64,000 nucleotides of DNA, taken from positions 954,993-1,018,992 of the forward strand of contig NZ_STGQ01000001.1 of the NCBI RefSeq assembly GCF_004916975.1. Direction: 5' to 3'. The DNA is from Paenibacillus dokdonensis (GTDB taxonomy: Bacteria; Bacillota; Bacilli; Paenibacillales; Paenibacillaceae). Within the stretch, counting starts at the first letter, position 1. Each line of letters opens with the position of its first letter. A model generated the notes under the pieces. It was given only the letters and a program-made list of their open reading frames with translations, searched no databases and was not told the DNA's origin. Both the position numbers and the translations under genes were made by a program. Of the stretch, positions 26,880 to 35,127 are shown piece after piece.

Positions 26880-27680
26880 TTGGAATTTAAAGGTGCAATG
26901 GGCGGTATTTACAGAATTACAGAATGGATTACCCGCTTTGCTTACAGTAACATTCTCTGGATGTTATGTTCGTCCCCGTTTTTCTTTTTCCTGGTAACCA
27001 AAATGTTGGTAACCGGTGCAAATGAATCGCTTCAAATGAACTGGGCCATGGGTATCGTGGCACCGTTTACATTGTTCCCGGCCACGGCCGCACTTTTTGC
27101 GGTTGTACGCAAATGGGTGATGGGCGATACCGACGTGAAAATCTTCAGCATGTTTTTTAGGTCCTATAAGGAAAATTACAAGCAAAGCATGATCGGCGGC
27201 GTATTCTACGTACTTCTGCTGGTTATCATGCTGGTCGATTATACCGTTTATATGACGCAGTTCAGCAATCTGCAGATCATCGGTATTGTGATGTTGATTT
27301 TGCTGATTGTACTGTTCATATCATTATTTAATTTCTTTTCGATGATTGTGCATTATCATATGGGAATCCTGCAAATCCTGAAAAATGCGGTTCTGATCAC
27401 AATTATACGGCCGCTGCGTGTCATAACGACGGTTCTCGGAAGTGCTGTCGTGCTGTTTGTAGGCTCCAAGTATCCGGCATTGATCTTCTTCTTTGGCGGT
27501 AGTTTGATCGCCTTCTGGGCATTCTTCAACTTCTACGCGACGTTCACCAAGATGCAGGAGCAGGCTGAACGTATCAAGCAGAAGGAGCTGGAGGAGCAGG
27601 AAGCGGCTGCGCTTGAAGGGGATTCGCAAGCTGAACCGGATGATGATTCATGGAATAAGGAAGCGGTTAAAAAAGACTAA
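26880..27680 (+). CDS. DUF624 (YesL-like) membrane protein
   Basis: The 266-residue protein has five to six helices, with the DUF624 opening MGGIYRITEWITRFAYSNILWMLCS and VVRKWVMGDTDVKIFSMFFRSYKENYKQS in the first loop. The C-terminal 50 residues are a charged coiled coil (QEQAERIKQKELEEQEAA). YesL-type proteins often sit in sugar-uptake loci; no transporter is adjacent here, so the role is unknown. TTG 26880 is chosen because GGAGG lies seven bases upstream; the frame is open to 26829. Confidence 0.85.
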   Translation: MEFKGAMGGIYRITEWITRFAYSNILWMLCSSPFFFFLVTKMLVTGANESLQMNWAMGIVAPFTLFPATAALFAVVRKWVMGDTDVKIFSMFFRSYKENYKQSMIGGVFYVLLLVIMLVDYTVYMTQFSNLQIIGIVMLILLIVLFISLFNFFSMIVHYHMGILQILKNAVLITIIRPLRVITTVLGSAVVLFVGSKYPALIFFFGGSLIAFWAFFNFYATFTKMQEQAERIKQKELEEQEAAALEGDSQAEPDDDSWNKEAVKKD

Positions 27681-27718
27681 CAGGATATCCAATCATTGTG
27701 GAATATTCTCCAGCAACA

Positions 27719-27747
27719 TTTACATTCTGATAAAATGGGTCTATAAT
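27719..27747 (+). promoter_or_regulatory. Strong promoter of 6S RNA
   Basis: TTTACA (27719-27724) and a perfect TATAAT (27742-27747) are separated by 17 bases, with a likely start at A27754. Confidence 0.85.
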
Positions 27748-27753
27748 AAGACT

Positions 27754-27940
27754 ACATCCTGCGATGTTCGCCACGGTTAATCGTTGTTTTGAACCAATGA
27801 TAATGTCTAGGGAGATCATTACGAAGCGCAGCTGAAAAGCCCTGTCTACATGACATGGGGACTTCAAAAGCGCATCCGAGGTCACCCACCTGCTCAAGCA
27901 GGTTCAGAAGACAATTTAATCGGACGGCATAGGCGGGTTT
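27754..27940 (+). ncRNA. ssrS: 6S RNA
   Basis: The transcript has the conserved 6S ends. The 5' strand has CCTGCGATGTTCGCC and the 3' strand has ACGGCATAGGCGGG. These pair as CCTGC/GCGGG and ATGT/GCAT to form the closing stem. GATGTTCGC and CGGCAT are the same motifs found at the ends of E. coli 6S RNA. Between them lie about 150 bases with a large internal region and a stem ACCTGC/GCAGGT. The length of about 187 bases fits the family. 6S RNA mimics an open promoter, binds the sigma-A RNA polymerase holoenzyme and regulates transcription in stationary phase. A strong promoter and a terminator frame it. Confidence 0.85.
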
Positions 27941-27958
27941 CCTTATTAAATTTACAAG

Positions 27959-28002
27959 ACACTCCATTTGCGGAAGATCTCCGGAAATTGGGGTGTTTTT
28001 TG
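27959..28002 (+). terminator. Terminator of 6S RNA
   Basis: ACACTCCATTT(G)CGG pairs with CCGGAAATTGGGGTGT around AAGATCT, with a run of six T. Confidence 0.85.
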
Positions 28003-28102
28003 TCTATAACGGGACATTTTACCCTACTTACTCTTTTGTTCTGCCCCTAACAATGATACACTGTTAAGTATTGATGATGCTTACTACAAAGGGGGAAAGG
28101 TC

Positions 28103-28495
28103 TTGTCGTTAAAGAGAGTTCTAGTGGGGATCGTTCGTAGCCAGGAGGGTACAAGCGACCGGGCGAAAGATCCTAAGATGAAGACGCGCTATTACAATTT
28201 ATCGAAAGACAAGGCATGGGAGGAAATATCCTCGACACTGAAGAAGATTCCCGGATATAAGGTGCTTCATGAGGTTTCTTCCGTCGGAGAGATTACGCTG
28301 GAGAAAAGAACGTCTTTCGGACGCACGGTAGATATCACGGTATCCGTGTTGTCGGTTGGTCCGGTACGCAGCGCAGTTGACATGTACTCGGCTTCCAGAG
28401 GCTCTATGGGAGATCTGGGTGCGAACTACCGCATTATATTGAATCTGTTTTCAGCACTCGACAAGAAGTTGGCTAAATACAAAACGAACCAATAA
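28103..28495 (+). CDS. DUF1499 family protein
   Basis: The 130-residue protein resembles the DUF1499 family (TRYYNLSKDKAWEEISSTLKKIPGYKVLHE, then DITVSVLSVG and SASRGSMGDLGANYRIILNLFSALD). It has no signal peptide or membrane helix. Function is unknown. TTG 28103 follows AAAGGGGGAAAGG. It is a separate transcription unit: the 6S terminator is upstream and its own terminator is directly downstream. Confidence 0.8.
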   Translation: MSLKRVLVGIVRSQEGTSDRAKDPKMKTRYYNLSKDKAWEEISSTLKKIPGYKVLHEVSSVGEITLEKRTSFGRTVDITVSVLSVGPVRSAVDMYSASRGSMGDLGANYRIILNLFSALDKKLAKYKTNQ

Positions 28496-28507
28496 TATGA
28501 ATGGAAA

Positions 28508-28547
28508 AGCGAGAGAAAGGACAAGGCTCTTTCTCCCGCTTTTTTTA
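28508..28547 (+). terminator. Terminator after DUF1499 gene
   Basis: AGCGAGAGAAAG / CTTTCTCCCGCT with a nine-base loop and a run of seven T. Confidence 0.85.
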
Positions 28548-28659
28548 AGGAATCAGAAAGCCGTACGCTTCACGAATCAGCTTCCCTGATCTCTTGATAA
28601 AATTTTCAGTTTGATTTTGCTAAAGCGGTTTAAAGCATATACTACCGATAGGGAAAGCT

Positions 28660-29178
28660 CTAGAGCAGTTCCTTCACAGCGGCTATCGCTTTTTCATAAT
28701 CCGGATGTTCTGTCATTTCAGGCAGATACTCCACGTAAGTGATTTTGTCGTTCTTATCGACAACGAAAATGGAGCGCATGTCCAGACGGAATTCCTTGAT
28801 CAGGACTCCGTAGGCCTGTCCGAAGGACATATCATTGTGATCGGAGAGAGTGACCACGCGGTCTACGCCGGCTGCACCGCACCAACGTGCCTGTGCAAAC
28901 GGAAGATCGGCGCTGATGGTCAATACGATGACTTCGTCTCCCAGAGCTCCTGCTTCTTCGTTAAAGCGGCGTGTTTGTGCGTCACAAACGCCGGTATCGA
29001 GGGATGGAACGACGCTAATCAATTTGATTTTGCCTGCAAAATCCTGAAGAGAAGCTTGTTCAACCAAATTTTTGCTGACGGTAAAATCCGGAGCCTGGTC
29101 GCCTGCTTGAAGCTGTGGTCCCACCAATGTAAGCGGATTGCCTTTAAAAGTAGCAACGCCTGTACGTTCTTGTGCCAT
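28660..29178 (-). CDS. tpx: Thiol peroxidase (atypical 2-Cys peroxiredoxin)
   Basis: The 172-residue protein has the Tpx features: PSLDTGVCDAQTRRF with the peroxidatic Cys near residue 60, and ADLPFAQARWCG with the resolving Cys near 94. It reduces hydrogen peroxide and organic peroxides using thioredoxin in the cytoplasm. The frame is open to 29310, but ATG 29178 follows GAAAGGAGAATCATC, and the N-terminus then matches the usual Tpx length. It is divergent from the rhomboid gene. Confidence 0.96.
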   Translation of the reverse strand: MAQERTGVATFKGNPLTLVGPQLQAGDQAPDFTVSKNLVEQASLQDFAGKIKLISVVPSLDTGVCDAQTRRFNEEAGALGDEVIVLTISADLPFAQARWCGAAGVDRVVTLSDHNDMSFGQAYGVLIKEFRLDMRSIFVVDKNDKITYVEYLPEMTEHPDYEKAIAAVKELL

Positions 29179-29357
29179 GATGATTCTCCTTTCGGTAATT
29201 GGAAATTGGTGAATCGTGCCAAGGATCATTATAATCTTTTTAAAAAGGCATTGTCCAATCTGTTTGCTTGGTTTACCAGTGGTTTTTGCAAAAACAAGGT
29301 GAGCGATCATTCAAGATTGGCGCAAATCCTGACTAGGTAAAGCAAAGGAAGTGTAAC

Positions 29358-29987
29358 ATGTTATTTGTACGCTATGAAAACTGGAAAAGTTATTTAAGAT
29401 ATTATCCCATAACGACGATATTATTTGTGGCTAATATCATTATGTTTCTTATCCTGGCTTTTAATGGGGGCGCCTCAAACAATCAAACGCTCGTCAAGTT
29501 CGGAGCTCTGACCAATGTTGACGGGTACAACGAGTGGTGGAGGTATGTATCATCCATGTTCCTGCATGGGGGCTTTTCGCATCTTTTGTTTAATGATTTT
29601 GCGATCCTTGTGTTTGCTCCGCCGCTCGAGCGGCTTCTGGGAGCCTGGAGATATGCATTATTGTATCTGCTCAGCGGCGTAATTGGCAATATCCTGTCCG
29701 TGGCGCATTACAACCGGATTGGAGAGACGCTGATTACGATCGGAGCGTCAGGAGCAATCTACGGCGTCTACGGGGCGTTTCTGTACATTGCCTTGCTGCA
29801 GCGGAATTGGATGGATGATGCCTCACGAAAAACGGTGTATGCCCTTCTGCTGTTCGGTATCATCTTCTCCCTGGTATCACCGGGGATGAACATCAACTGG
29901 ATGGCCCATCTGGGTGGACTCGTCGGCGGATTCTTTATTTATGGGTTAATGGCAAGAATTGTGAAGAAACGGATTAAACGGTCATAA
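29358..29987 (+). CDS. Rhomboid intramembrane serine protease
   Basis: The 209-residue protein has six helices. The rhomboid hallmarks are WWRYVSSMFLHGGFSHLLFN (L1 and helix 2), the catalytic serine in GASGAIYG (near residue 136) and the partner histidine in MAHLGGLVGG (near 188). The enzyme cuts membrane protein helices. It lacks the TPR and cytoplasmic extension of B. subtilis GluP, so it is the short form. The substrate is unknown. AGGAAG lies upstream of ATG 29358. Confidence 0.93.
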   Translation: MLFVRYENWKSYLRYYPITTILFVANIIMFLILAFNGGASNNQTLVKFGALTNVDGYNEWWRYVSSMFLHGGFSHLLFNDFAILVFAPPLERLLGAWRYALLYLLSGVIGNILSVAHYNRIGETLITIGASGAIYGVYGAFLYIALLQRNWMDDASRKTVYALLLFGIIFSLVSPGMNINWMAHLGGLVGGFFIYGLMARIVKKRIKRS

Positions 29988-30117
29988 CGACATGAATTGA
30001 ACTAAAGAATGAGTGAAGTCATCTCCTGTATTCTAATGAATTCAAGGAGAAGGAAGATTAAACTTTAATTCATTTTATACAGCGGATAGCGTAAAAGCAG
30101 AATGGAGCGAGTAACAG

Positions 30118-31047
30118 GTGGAATTAAGACAGTTGCAGTATTTTTTGAAGGTAGCGCAGAAAGAGCATGTCACCCAGGCGGCGGAGGAGCTGCATGTGGC
30201 CCAGTCGGCGGTTAGCCGCCAGATTCATCAGCTGGAGGAAGAACTGGGAGTCCAATTGTTTATGCAAAAGGGCAGAAACCTGCAGTTGACGCCAGTAGGA
30301 CAATTGTTCTGTAAACGGGTGGACAGCATTCTGAAGGATCTGGATAAGGCTGTCTTAGAGGTTCATGAATTTTTGGACCCGGAGCAGGGAGAGATTCGGA
30401 TTGGTTTTCCGCACAGTTTGGGTATCCATCTTATCCCGTCGGTCGTTTCTGAGTTCAAGCGGCGGTATCCGAACGTGAAGTTCAGATTCAAGCAAGGTAT
30501 GTTTCCTTCATTAATTCGGGATGTGATCTCCGCAGAAGTTGATCTGGCTTTTATTTCTCCGTTCCCGGAGAAGCATGAGCAGGTCGAAGGCGAAATTATG
30601 CTGACAGAGGAGCTTTACGCGATTCTGCCTCCGAATCATCCGCTTGCCGGGGAAGAGAGTATTACTCTGAATCAGCTGAAGGAAGACAAATTCGTTCTGT
30701 TCAGCAAAGGATATTCCTTGCGGCCGATTGTTTGGCATGCCTGTCTTGAGGCCGGCTTTACTCCGAAAATCGCTTTTGAAGGGGAGGAGACAGATACCAT
30801 CCGCGGGCTGGTGGCTGCCGGTATGGGCGTCAGTATTTTACCGGAGATGGCTTTGTTCCAGACGAATCCCTTGCAGCCGGCGAGAGTAAGTATCTCGGAA
30901 CCAAAGGTGACACGCACCATTGGGCTGATACACCGTTCCGATGACAAGCTGCCGCGGGTTGCGCAAGCCTTTCGCTCCTTTCTGCTTAGCTATTTCGGAC
31001 TGCAACAACAAAATGGAAATCAAAAAAACACCCCGGTCGGTTCTTAA
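30118..31047 (+). CDS. LysR family transcriptional regulator
   Basis: The 309-residue protein has the LysR DNA-binding domain at residues 1-60 (MELRQLQYFLKVAQ, VTQAAEELHVAQSAVSRQIHQLEEELG) and a periplasmic-binding-like effector domain from about 90. It starts at GTG 30118; the upstream site is weak (GGAGCGAG), so the start rests mainly on the family N-terminus. The target is unclear. LysR regulators often control a divergent neighbour, but here the flanking genes are a same-strand rhomboid gene and a convergent yugP. Confidence 0.93.
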   Translation: MELRQLQYFLKVAQKEHVTQAAEELHVAQSAVSRQIHQLEEELGVQLFMQKGRNLQLTPVGQLFCKRVDSILKDLDKAVLEVHEFLDPEQGEIRIGFPHSLGIHLIPSVVSEFKRRYPNVKFRFKQGMFPSLIRDVISAEVDLAFISPFPEKHEQVEGEIMLTEELYAILPPNHPLAGEESITLNQLKEDKFVLFSKGYSLRPIVWHACLEAGFTPKIAFEGEETDTIRGLVAAGMGVSILPEMALFQTNPLQPARVSISEPKVTRTIGLIHRSDDKLPRVAQAFRSFLLSYFGLQQQNGNQKNTPVGS

Positions 31048-31067
31048 CCGATCAGGGTGTTTTTTCT
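31024..31067 (+). terminator. Bidirectional terminator between lysR and yugP
   Basis: AAAACACCCCGGTCGGTT / AACCGATCAGGGTGTTTT is flanked by A and T runs. The stem overlaps the last codons of the LysR gene. Confidence 0.88.
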
Positions 31068-31078
31068 TTGTGAGAATC

Positions 31079-31753
31079 TTAGTCGCGATTGCTGTTCGTG
31101 AAAATCATAATATAGCGGAGCAGCTCCAGAACGGAGATCAGGGCGGCGGCCACATAGGTAAGCGCGGCAGCGTTCAGAACCTTGGCGACGCCTCTTTCCT
31201 CATCATTGGAGATATAACCTTCGGATACCATGATGTCCCGTGCACGATTGCTCGCATTAAACTCGACAGGCAGGGTAATGAGCTGGAAGGCTACGGCGAC
31301 GGAGAAGAAGATAATCCCGATACCAAGCAGCCCCATCCATTGAAACAAAAAGCCTGCGATAATTAGCAGAGGAGCGATTCCTGAAGCGAAATTCACGACC
31401 GGGAAGATCCGGTGGCGAAGCACGAGCATTGGATAATGCTGCTTATGCTGGATTGCGTGTCCGATCTCGTGGCAGGCTACTGAGATGGCTGAAATTGAGC
31501 TTTCATAGTAGACCGGCTCAGACAAACGGACAACACGGTTGATCGGATCGTAGTGATCAGATAATGCGCCTCTTACCGGTTCGATCGGAATATCATGCAG
31601 GCCGTTGCTGTCGAGCATATGCCGCGCTGCATCATAACCGGTCATACCGCTGGTTGCCGGTACATCAGACCACTTTTTAAATGTTCCCTGGACCCGGAAT
31701 TGAGCCCACAAGGAAAATCCGAATGCAATAATAATTAGAATATACATTCCCAT
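31079..31753 (-). CDS. yugP: Membrane zinc metallopeptidase (YugP)
   Basis: The 224-residue protein has one N-terminal helix, then a domain with zinc motif HEIGHAIQH at about residues 119-127. Several more helices (IAPLLIIAGFLFQWMGLLGIG and the late AALTYVAAALISVLELLRYI) and the conserved FNASNRAR follow. This is the YugP/COG2738 family, whose substrates are not known. It starts at ATG 31753, with GAGGGTG upstream. The MerR gene lies 50 bases upstream on the same strand and may be in the same transcript. Confidence 0.92.
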   Translation of the reverse strand: MGMYILIIIAFGFSLWAQFRVQGTFKKWSDVPATSGMTGYDAARHMLDSNGLHDIPIEPVRGALSDHYDPINRVVRLSEPVYYESSISAISVACHEIGHAIQHKQHYPMLVLRHRIFPVVNFASGIAPLLIIAGFLFQWMGLLGIGIIFFSVAVAFQLITLPVEFNASNRARDIMVSEGYISNDEERGVAKVLNAAALTYVAAALISVLELLRYIMIFTNSNRD

Positions 31754-31803
31754 GTTACACCCTCCTGCTTGTCATAAAATGATACCCGTTATGATGAGAC
31801 CTG

Positions 31804-32253
31804 CTAAAGTGTAGGCCCCTGCTCAAGGAAGAGTCTGATTGCTTCTATGCATGCCGCTCCCTGTGGCAGCAAATTCAGCAGCAGATGGCGAGCTTGCCCG
31901 GGTTTCATCTTTTGGATAAGGGGGCTGAGCTCATTTACCTCGCGTTCAAGCTGCTGCATATGCAGTTCCAGGTAGGTAAGCTTGTCGGAAACCTGATGGA
32001 CTTCAGGTCCCGCATCCCACTTGTCAAGCGTTTGCCGTATCTCTTCCAGAGTATATTTCTCTTGTTTCAAATCATTAATACGTTGGAGACGGAGTAAGGT
32101 TTCATGGCTGTACAAACGATAATTTTTAAGAGTCCGCTTTTCAGGAGAAATGAGCCCCAGTTTGGTGTAATAATCAATCGTTCGTTCGCTGACACCTCCA
32201 GCTTTAGCCAATTCACCGATACGATACAGCTTTATATCCCCATCTAAAATCAC
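31804..32253 (-). CDS. MerR family transcriptional regulator
   Basis: The core LYRIGELAKAGGVSERTIDYYTKLGLI is a MerR helix-turn-helix, followed by KRTLKNYRLYSHETLLRLQRI. A long coiled-coil region and a Leu-rich tail follow. It is not GlnR, since the GlnR N-terminus and C-terminal tail are missing. The start is uncertain. GTG 32253 lies in the middle of a GGTGAGGTG site with no spacing. TTG 32316 has no good site. The ATG after the site is out of frame. A rare start (CTG or ATA) just before the YRIGELA motif is possible. The gene is divergent from the ammonium transporter. Confidence 0.8.
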   Translation of the reverse strand: MILDGDIKLYRIGELAKAGGVSERTIDYYTKLGLISPEKRTLKNYRLYSHETLLRLQRINDLKQEKYTLEEIRQTLDKWDAGPEVHQVSDKLTYLELHMQQLEREVNELSPLIQKMKPGQARHLLLNLLPQGAACIEAIRLFLEQGPTL

Positions 32254-32411
32254 CTCACCGGAAAATATACGATTTTGTATAGAGTGAACTAAAGACCTAA
32301 GACAACTACAGTTCAATCTATGTAACTCATTTTAATATGAGATTTATGCAAATATGATACATGAAGTTTAACCATACAGTCAAACGTCACGCTTTATTAT
32401 ATTACAATTAA

Positions 32412-32428
32412 TGTAAAGACAAGTTACA
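32412..32428. promoter_or_regulatory. GlnR/TnrA box, upstream site
   Basis: TGTAA-N7-TTACA is a perfect match to the known TGTNAN7TNACA consensus. It is centred about 69 bases before the predicted amt transcription start. Confidence 0.8.
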
Positions 32429-32452
32429 CAAACTTATTTTACGAAAATAGTC

Positions 32453-32482
32453 TTGTCATTTTCATTCCCTTTTGCTTATAAT
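32453..32482 (+). promoter_or_regulatory. Promoter of ammonium transporter gene
   Basis: TTGTCA (32453-32458) and a perfect TATAAT (32477-32482) have an 18-base spacer. The transcript start is expected near 32489. Confidence 0.75.
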
Positions 32483-32503
32483 GTGATTAATAATTTCGTT
32501 ATG

Positions 32504-32520
32504 TGTTAAGTAAACTAACA
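32504..32520. promoter_or_regulatory. GlnR/TnrA box, downstream site
   Basis: TGTTA-N7-TAACA is a second perfect match to TGTNAN7TNACA, centred about +23. A site here would block transcription when bound, while the upstream site could activate. Confidence 0.8.
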
Positions 32521-32539
32521 TTAAAGAGGAGTGGGGAGT

Positions 32540-33979
32540 ATGAAAAGAAAGTGGTTCGGCGGTGCTTTGGCATTTCTTGCATTAATGGCTTTTCCGGCTA
32601 CGGTGTTTGCGGACGATGGGCCGACGAATGTACAGCTGCAAGCGGGACTCAATACCTTCTTTGTATTCATGGCAGCCATGCTCGTATTTTTCATGCAGGC
32701 AGGTTTCGCGTTACTGGAAGCCGGCTCGGTGCGGATGAAGAATGCAGGTCATATTGCGGGTAAGACCGTATTGACGCTGGGAATATCCATTATCGTATTC
32801 TGGGCTTTCGGATTCGGGCTTGGGTTCGGTAATGGCAACAGTCTGTTCGGAACGACCGGCTTCTTCATGACAGGTGATGCCATGGCCAAATCGTTTGATG
32901 CCCTCTCGGCATCCGATGTCTCCCTTTCAGTTAAGTTTTTATTCCAGCTTTCCTTCGCGGCTGTATCGCTTGCGATTGCCTGCGGCGGGATGGCCGAACG
33001 TGCCAAGCTGAGTGTATATATCGTTTTCGGTGCATTGTTTATGATGGTGATTTATCCGGTTGTGGCGCATTGGGTATGGGGCGGCGGCTGGCTTGGACAG
33101 CTGGGAATGCAGGACTTCGCAGGCTCTACAGTCGTGCATCTGACTGGAGCTACAGCAGCCCTGGTTATTACCTATATGCTCAAACCGCGGCTTGGTAAAT
33201 ACAATAAGGATGGAAAGCCCAACAGCATTCCGGGTCACAATCAGGTCTTGTCGGTCCTTGGCGTCTTTATTCTCTGGATTGGTTGGTTCGGATTTAACCC
33301 TGGAAGCACGCTGTCGGCGATGATGGATGGTTTCTTCGGTTATGTAGCACTTACGACCAATATTGCGGTTGCGGCGGGCGCCATCGCCGCCCTGTTGATT
33401 TCCTGGGCTGTATTCGGCAAGGCAGATATTCCAAGCATGCTGAATGGCGTACTGGCTGCACTCGTGGCCATCACAGGCTCTTGTGCTTTCGTGGATGCAT
33501 GGGCTGCCGTAGTCATCGGCGCAGTCGCAGGTATTGTAACCTTCTTTACTGCACAATGGTTCGAAAGAGCGGGAATTGACGATCCGATTTACGCTTTCTC
33601 CGTGCATGGTATTGCTGGAATCTGGGGTGCCATCTCCACGGGCTTGTTTGCAACTCCTAAACTGGTAGAAACAACAGGTGTAGGTAAACCTGGGCTCTTC
33701 TATGGAGGCGGACTTGAACAGCTTGGTGTTCAGCTTCTGGGTGTTTTGGGAGCATTCGTCTTCGTTTTCGTTATCTCGTTCATTATTATCGGTATTATGA
33801 AAGTAACGATGGGTATCCGCGTATCGGAGGAAGAGGAAATGATGGGTCTGGATATCAGTGAGCACGGCACATACGGTTATCCGGAGCAAATGAAGCTGAT
33901 TGCCGATGCTGCTTCAGTAAAGACTGGACCTGAGCTCTCATCCGTCAAACCTGCAGTTGGAACAAACGAATCGTTTTAA
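32540..33979 (+). CDS. amtB: Ammonium transporter (AmtB/NrgA)
   Basis: The 479-residue protein has a cleavable signal (MKRKWFGGALAFLALMAF then FADD) and 11 helices. The pore histidines are in STVVHLTGA and FSVHGIAGIWG, matching the twin-His pair of AmtB. The cytoplasmic tail EEEMMGLDISEHG is the PII-docking region. It carries ammonium/ammonia across the membrane. ATG 32540 follows AAGAGGAG. Two GlnR-type boxes and a sigma-A promoter precede it, predicting nitrogen control. The usual downstream glnK/nrgB (PII) gene is missing; a DUF294 gene is there instead. Confidence 0.95.
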   Translation: MKRKWFGGALAFLALMAFPATVFADDGPTNVQLQAGLNTFFVFMAAMLVFFMQAGFALLEAGSVRMKNAGHIAGKTVLTLGISIIVFWAFGFGLGFGNGNSLFGTTGFFMTGDAMAKSFDALSASDVSLSVKFLFQLSFAAVSLAIACGGMAERAKLSVYIVFGALFMMVIYPVVAHWVWGGGWLGQLGMQDFAGSTVVHLTGATAALVITYMLKPRLGKYNKDGKPNSIPGHNQVLSVLGVFILWIGWFGFNPGSTLSAMMDGFFGYVALTTNIAVAAGAIAALLISWAVFGKADIPSMLNGVLAALVAITGSCAFVDAWAAVVIGAVAGIVTFFTAQWFERAGIDDPIYAFSVHGIAGIWGAISTGLFATPKLVETTGVGKPGLFYGGGLEQLGVQLLGVLGAFVFVFVISFIIIGIMKVTMGIRVSEEEEMMGLDISEHGTYGYPEQMKLIADAASVKTGPELSSVKPAVGTNESF

Positions 33980-34047
33980 TTGAGGATATCCCGAAATGCT
34001 ACATTAAATCATAAGCTCCAGCAGTGGTTTGACAGGGAGGTGCAGCG

Positions 34048-35127
34048 ATGGAGCCGATGAAATACGCTGAACGAGAGCCGGATTTGGAAGGCATCAGATA
34101 TGCAGCTTCGCGTGAACAATTGAGAAATAAACGACAGGTATGCCAAACGCAGCTGGAGCATCTGTATACACTTCTGCCGATTGAGGCCTGGACCTCGCTT
34201 GTGAATGACATGCATGATGATGTTGCAGCCAGAGCTGCGGCGATATGTGAATATGAACTGGAAGCGGCGGGTTACGGCCCGCCCCCTGTTCCTTATGCTT
34301 TTGTGGTATTTGGAAGCTCTGGACGCCGTGAATCCACACTTTGGAGTGACCAGGATAACGGACTGATCATCAGTGACGAAGCCCACGAAGAAAAGGAGAT
34401 GTACTTTCACACATTTGGACGTCATCTGTCCAATTTGCTGGAATATTTGGGATATGAAAAATGCAAAGGAAAAGTCATGTGCTCCGAGCCGCTATGGCGC
34501 CAAACGCTAGGGGAATGGAAGCAGCAAATGACATGCTGGCATCAGGATTTCAGCTGGGAACCTGTTCGCAACCTGATGATTGCTTCGGATATGCGATTTA
34601 TTTCGGGAGAACGTCCGCTTGTCTTGGCATGGAAACAGTTTTTTGAACGCAGCATGAATGAATCCCCTGAGATGGCGACAGCTATTTTGAGGAATACCGT
34701 CAGGCATAAGGCGACGCTGAATGTTCTTGGACAGGTAGTAACCGAACGTTTTGGAGAGCATGCCGGGGATTTCGATGTGAAATATGGTGTGTATATCCCG
34801 CTGGTGAACAGTATCCGGTACATGGCTTTACAGGAAGGAATTGGCGAGACATCCACGCTGAAGCGTCTGGAAAAATTATCTTTGCTTGATGGGGGGAACA
34901 TGCTGTTTGAAAACTGCCAGCGTGCTTTTCTGACAGCTTTGACGCTCCGCGCAGCGGCTAGCTTTACTGTAAAGAACGGCGTTTACTCCAGCAGTGGATA
35001 CCTGCCGCAGTCCGAGTTGAAGAAAAAACCGCTGCTGTATAACCTTCGAGATAGCCTTACGACCGTGAGGCGCACTCATCGGGCGCTGCAGAGACGTCTG
35101 CGGTTTGCTGAGAGGAGAAGGTCATGA
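34048..35127 (+). CDS. DUF294 nucleotidyltransferase-like protein
   Basis: Residues 85-110 contain a polymerase-beta-type nucleotidyltransferase motif, FGSSGRRE (88-95) and SDQD (100-103), as in GlnD/GlnE-like enzymes. This places it in the DUF294 family (putative nucleotidyltransferase DUF294 plus its substrate-binding C-terminal domain). The usual CBS domains of larger homologues are missing; instead residues 1-80 are helical. The C-terminal half has RNTVRHKATLNVLG. GGGAGGTGCAGCG precedes ATG 34048. It is 68 bases after the ammonium transporter gene and overlaps the exonuclease gene by four bases (ATGA). Substrate unknown; a nucleotidyl transfer to a protein is inference. Confidence 0.82.
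   Translation: MEPMKYAEREPDLEGIRYAASREQLRNKRQVCQTQLEHLYTLLPIEAWTSLVNDMHDDVAARAAAICEYELEAAGYGPPPVPYAFVVFGSSGRRESTLWSDQDNGLIISDEAHEEKEMYFHTFGRHLSNLLEYLGYEKCKGKVMCSEPLWRQTLGEWKQQMTCWHQDFSWEPVRNLMIASDMRFISGERPLVLAWKQFFERSMNESPEMATAILRNTVRHKATLNVLGQVVTERFGEHAGDFDVKYGVYIPLVNSIRYMALQEGIGETSTLKRLEKLSLLDGGNMLFENCQRAFLTALTLRAAASFTVKNGVYSSSGYLPQSELKKKPLLYNLRDSLTTVRRTHRALQRRLRFAERRRS

Noticed and set aside
32939..33889. A 316-codon minus-strand frame opposite amtB
   Set aside because: It mirrors the transporter coding sequence, is rich in Cys, His and Asn, and has no ribosome site or family signature.
33980..34047. A missed PII (glnK) gene between amtB and the DUF294 gene
   Set aside because: The gap is only 68 bases and carries no open frame.
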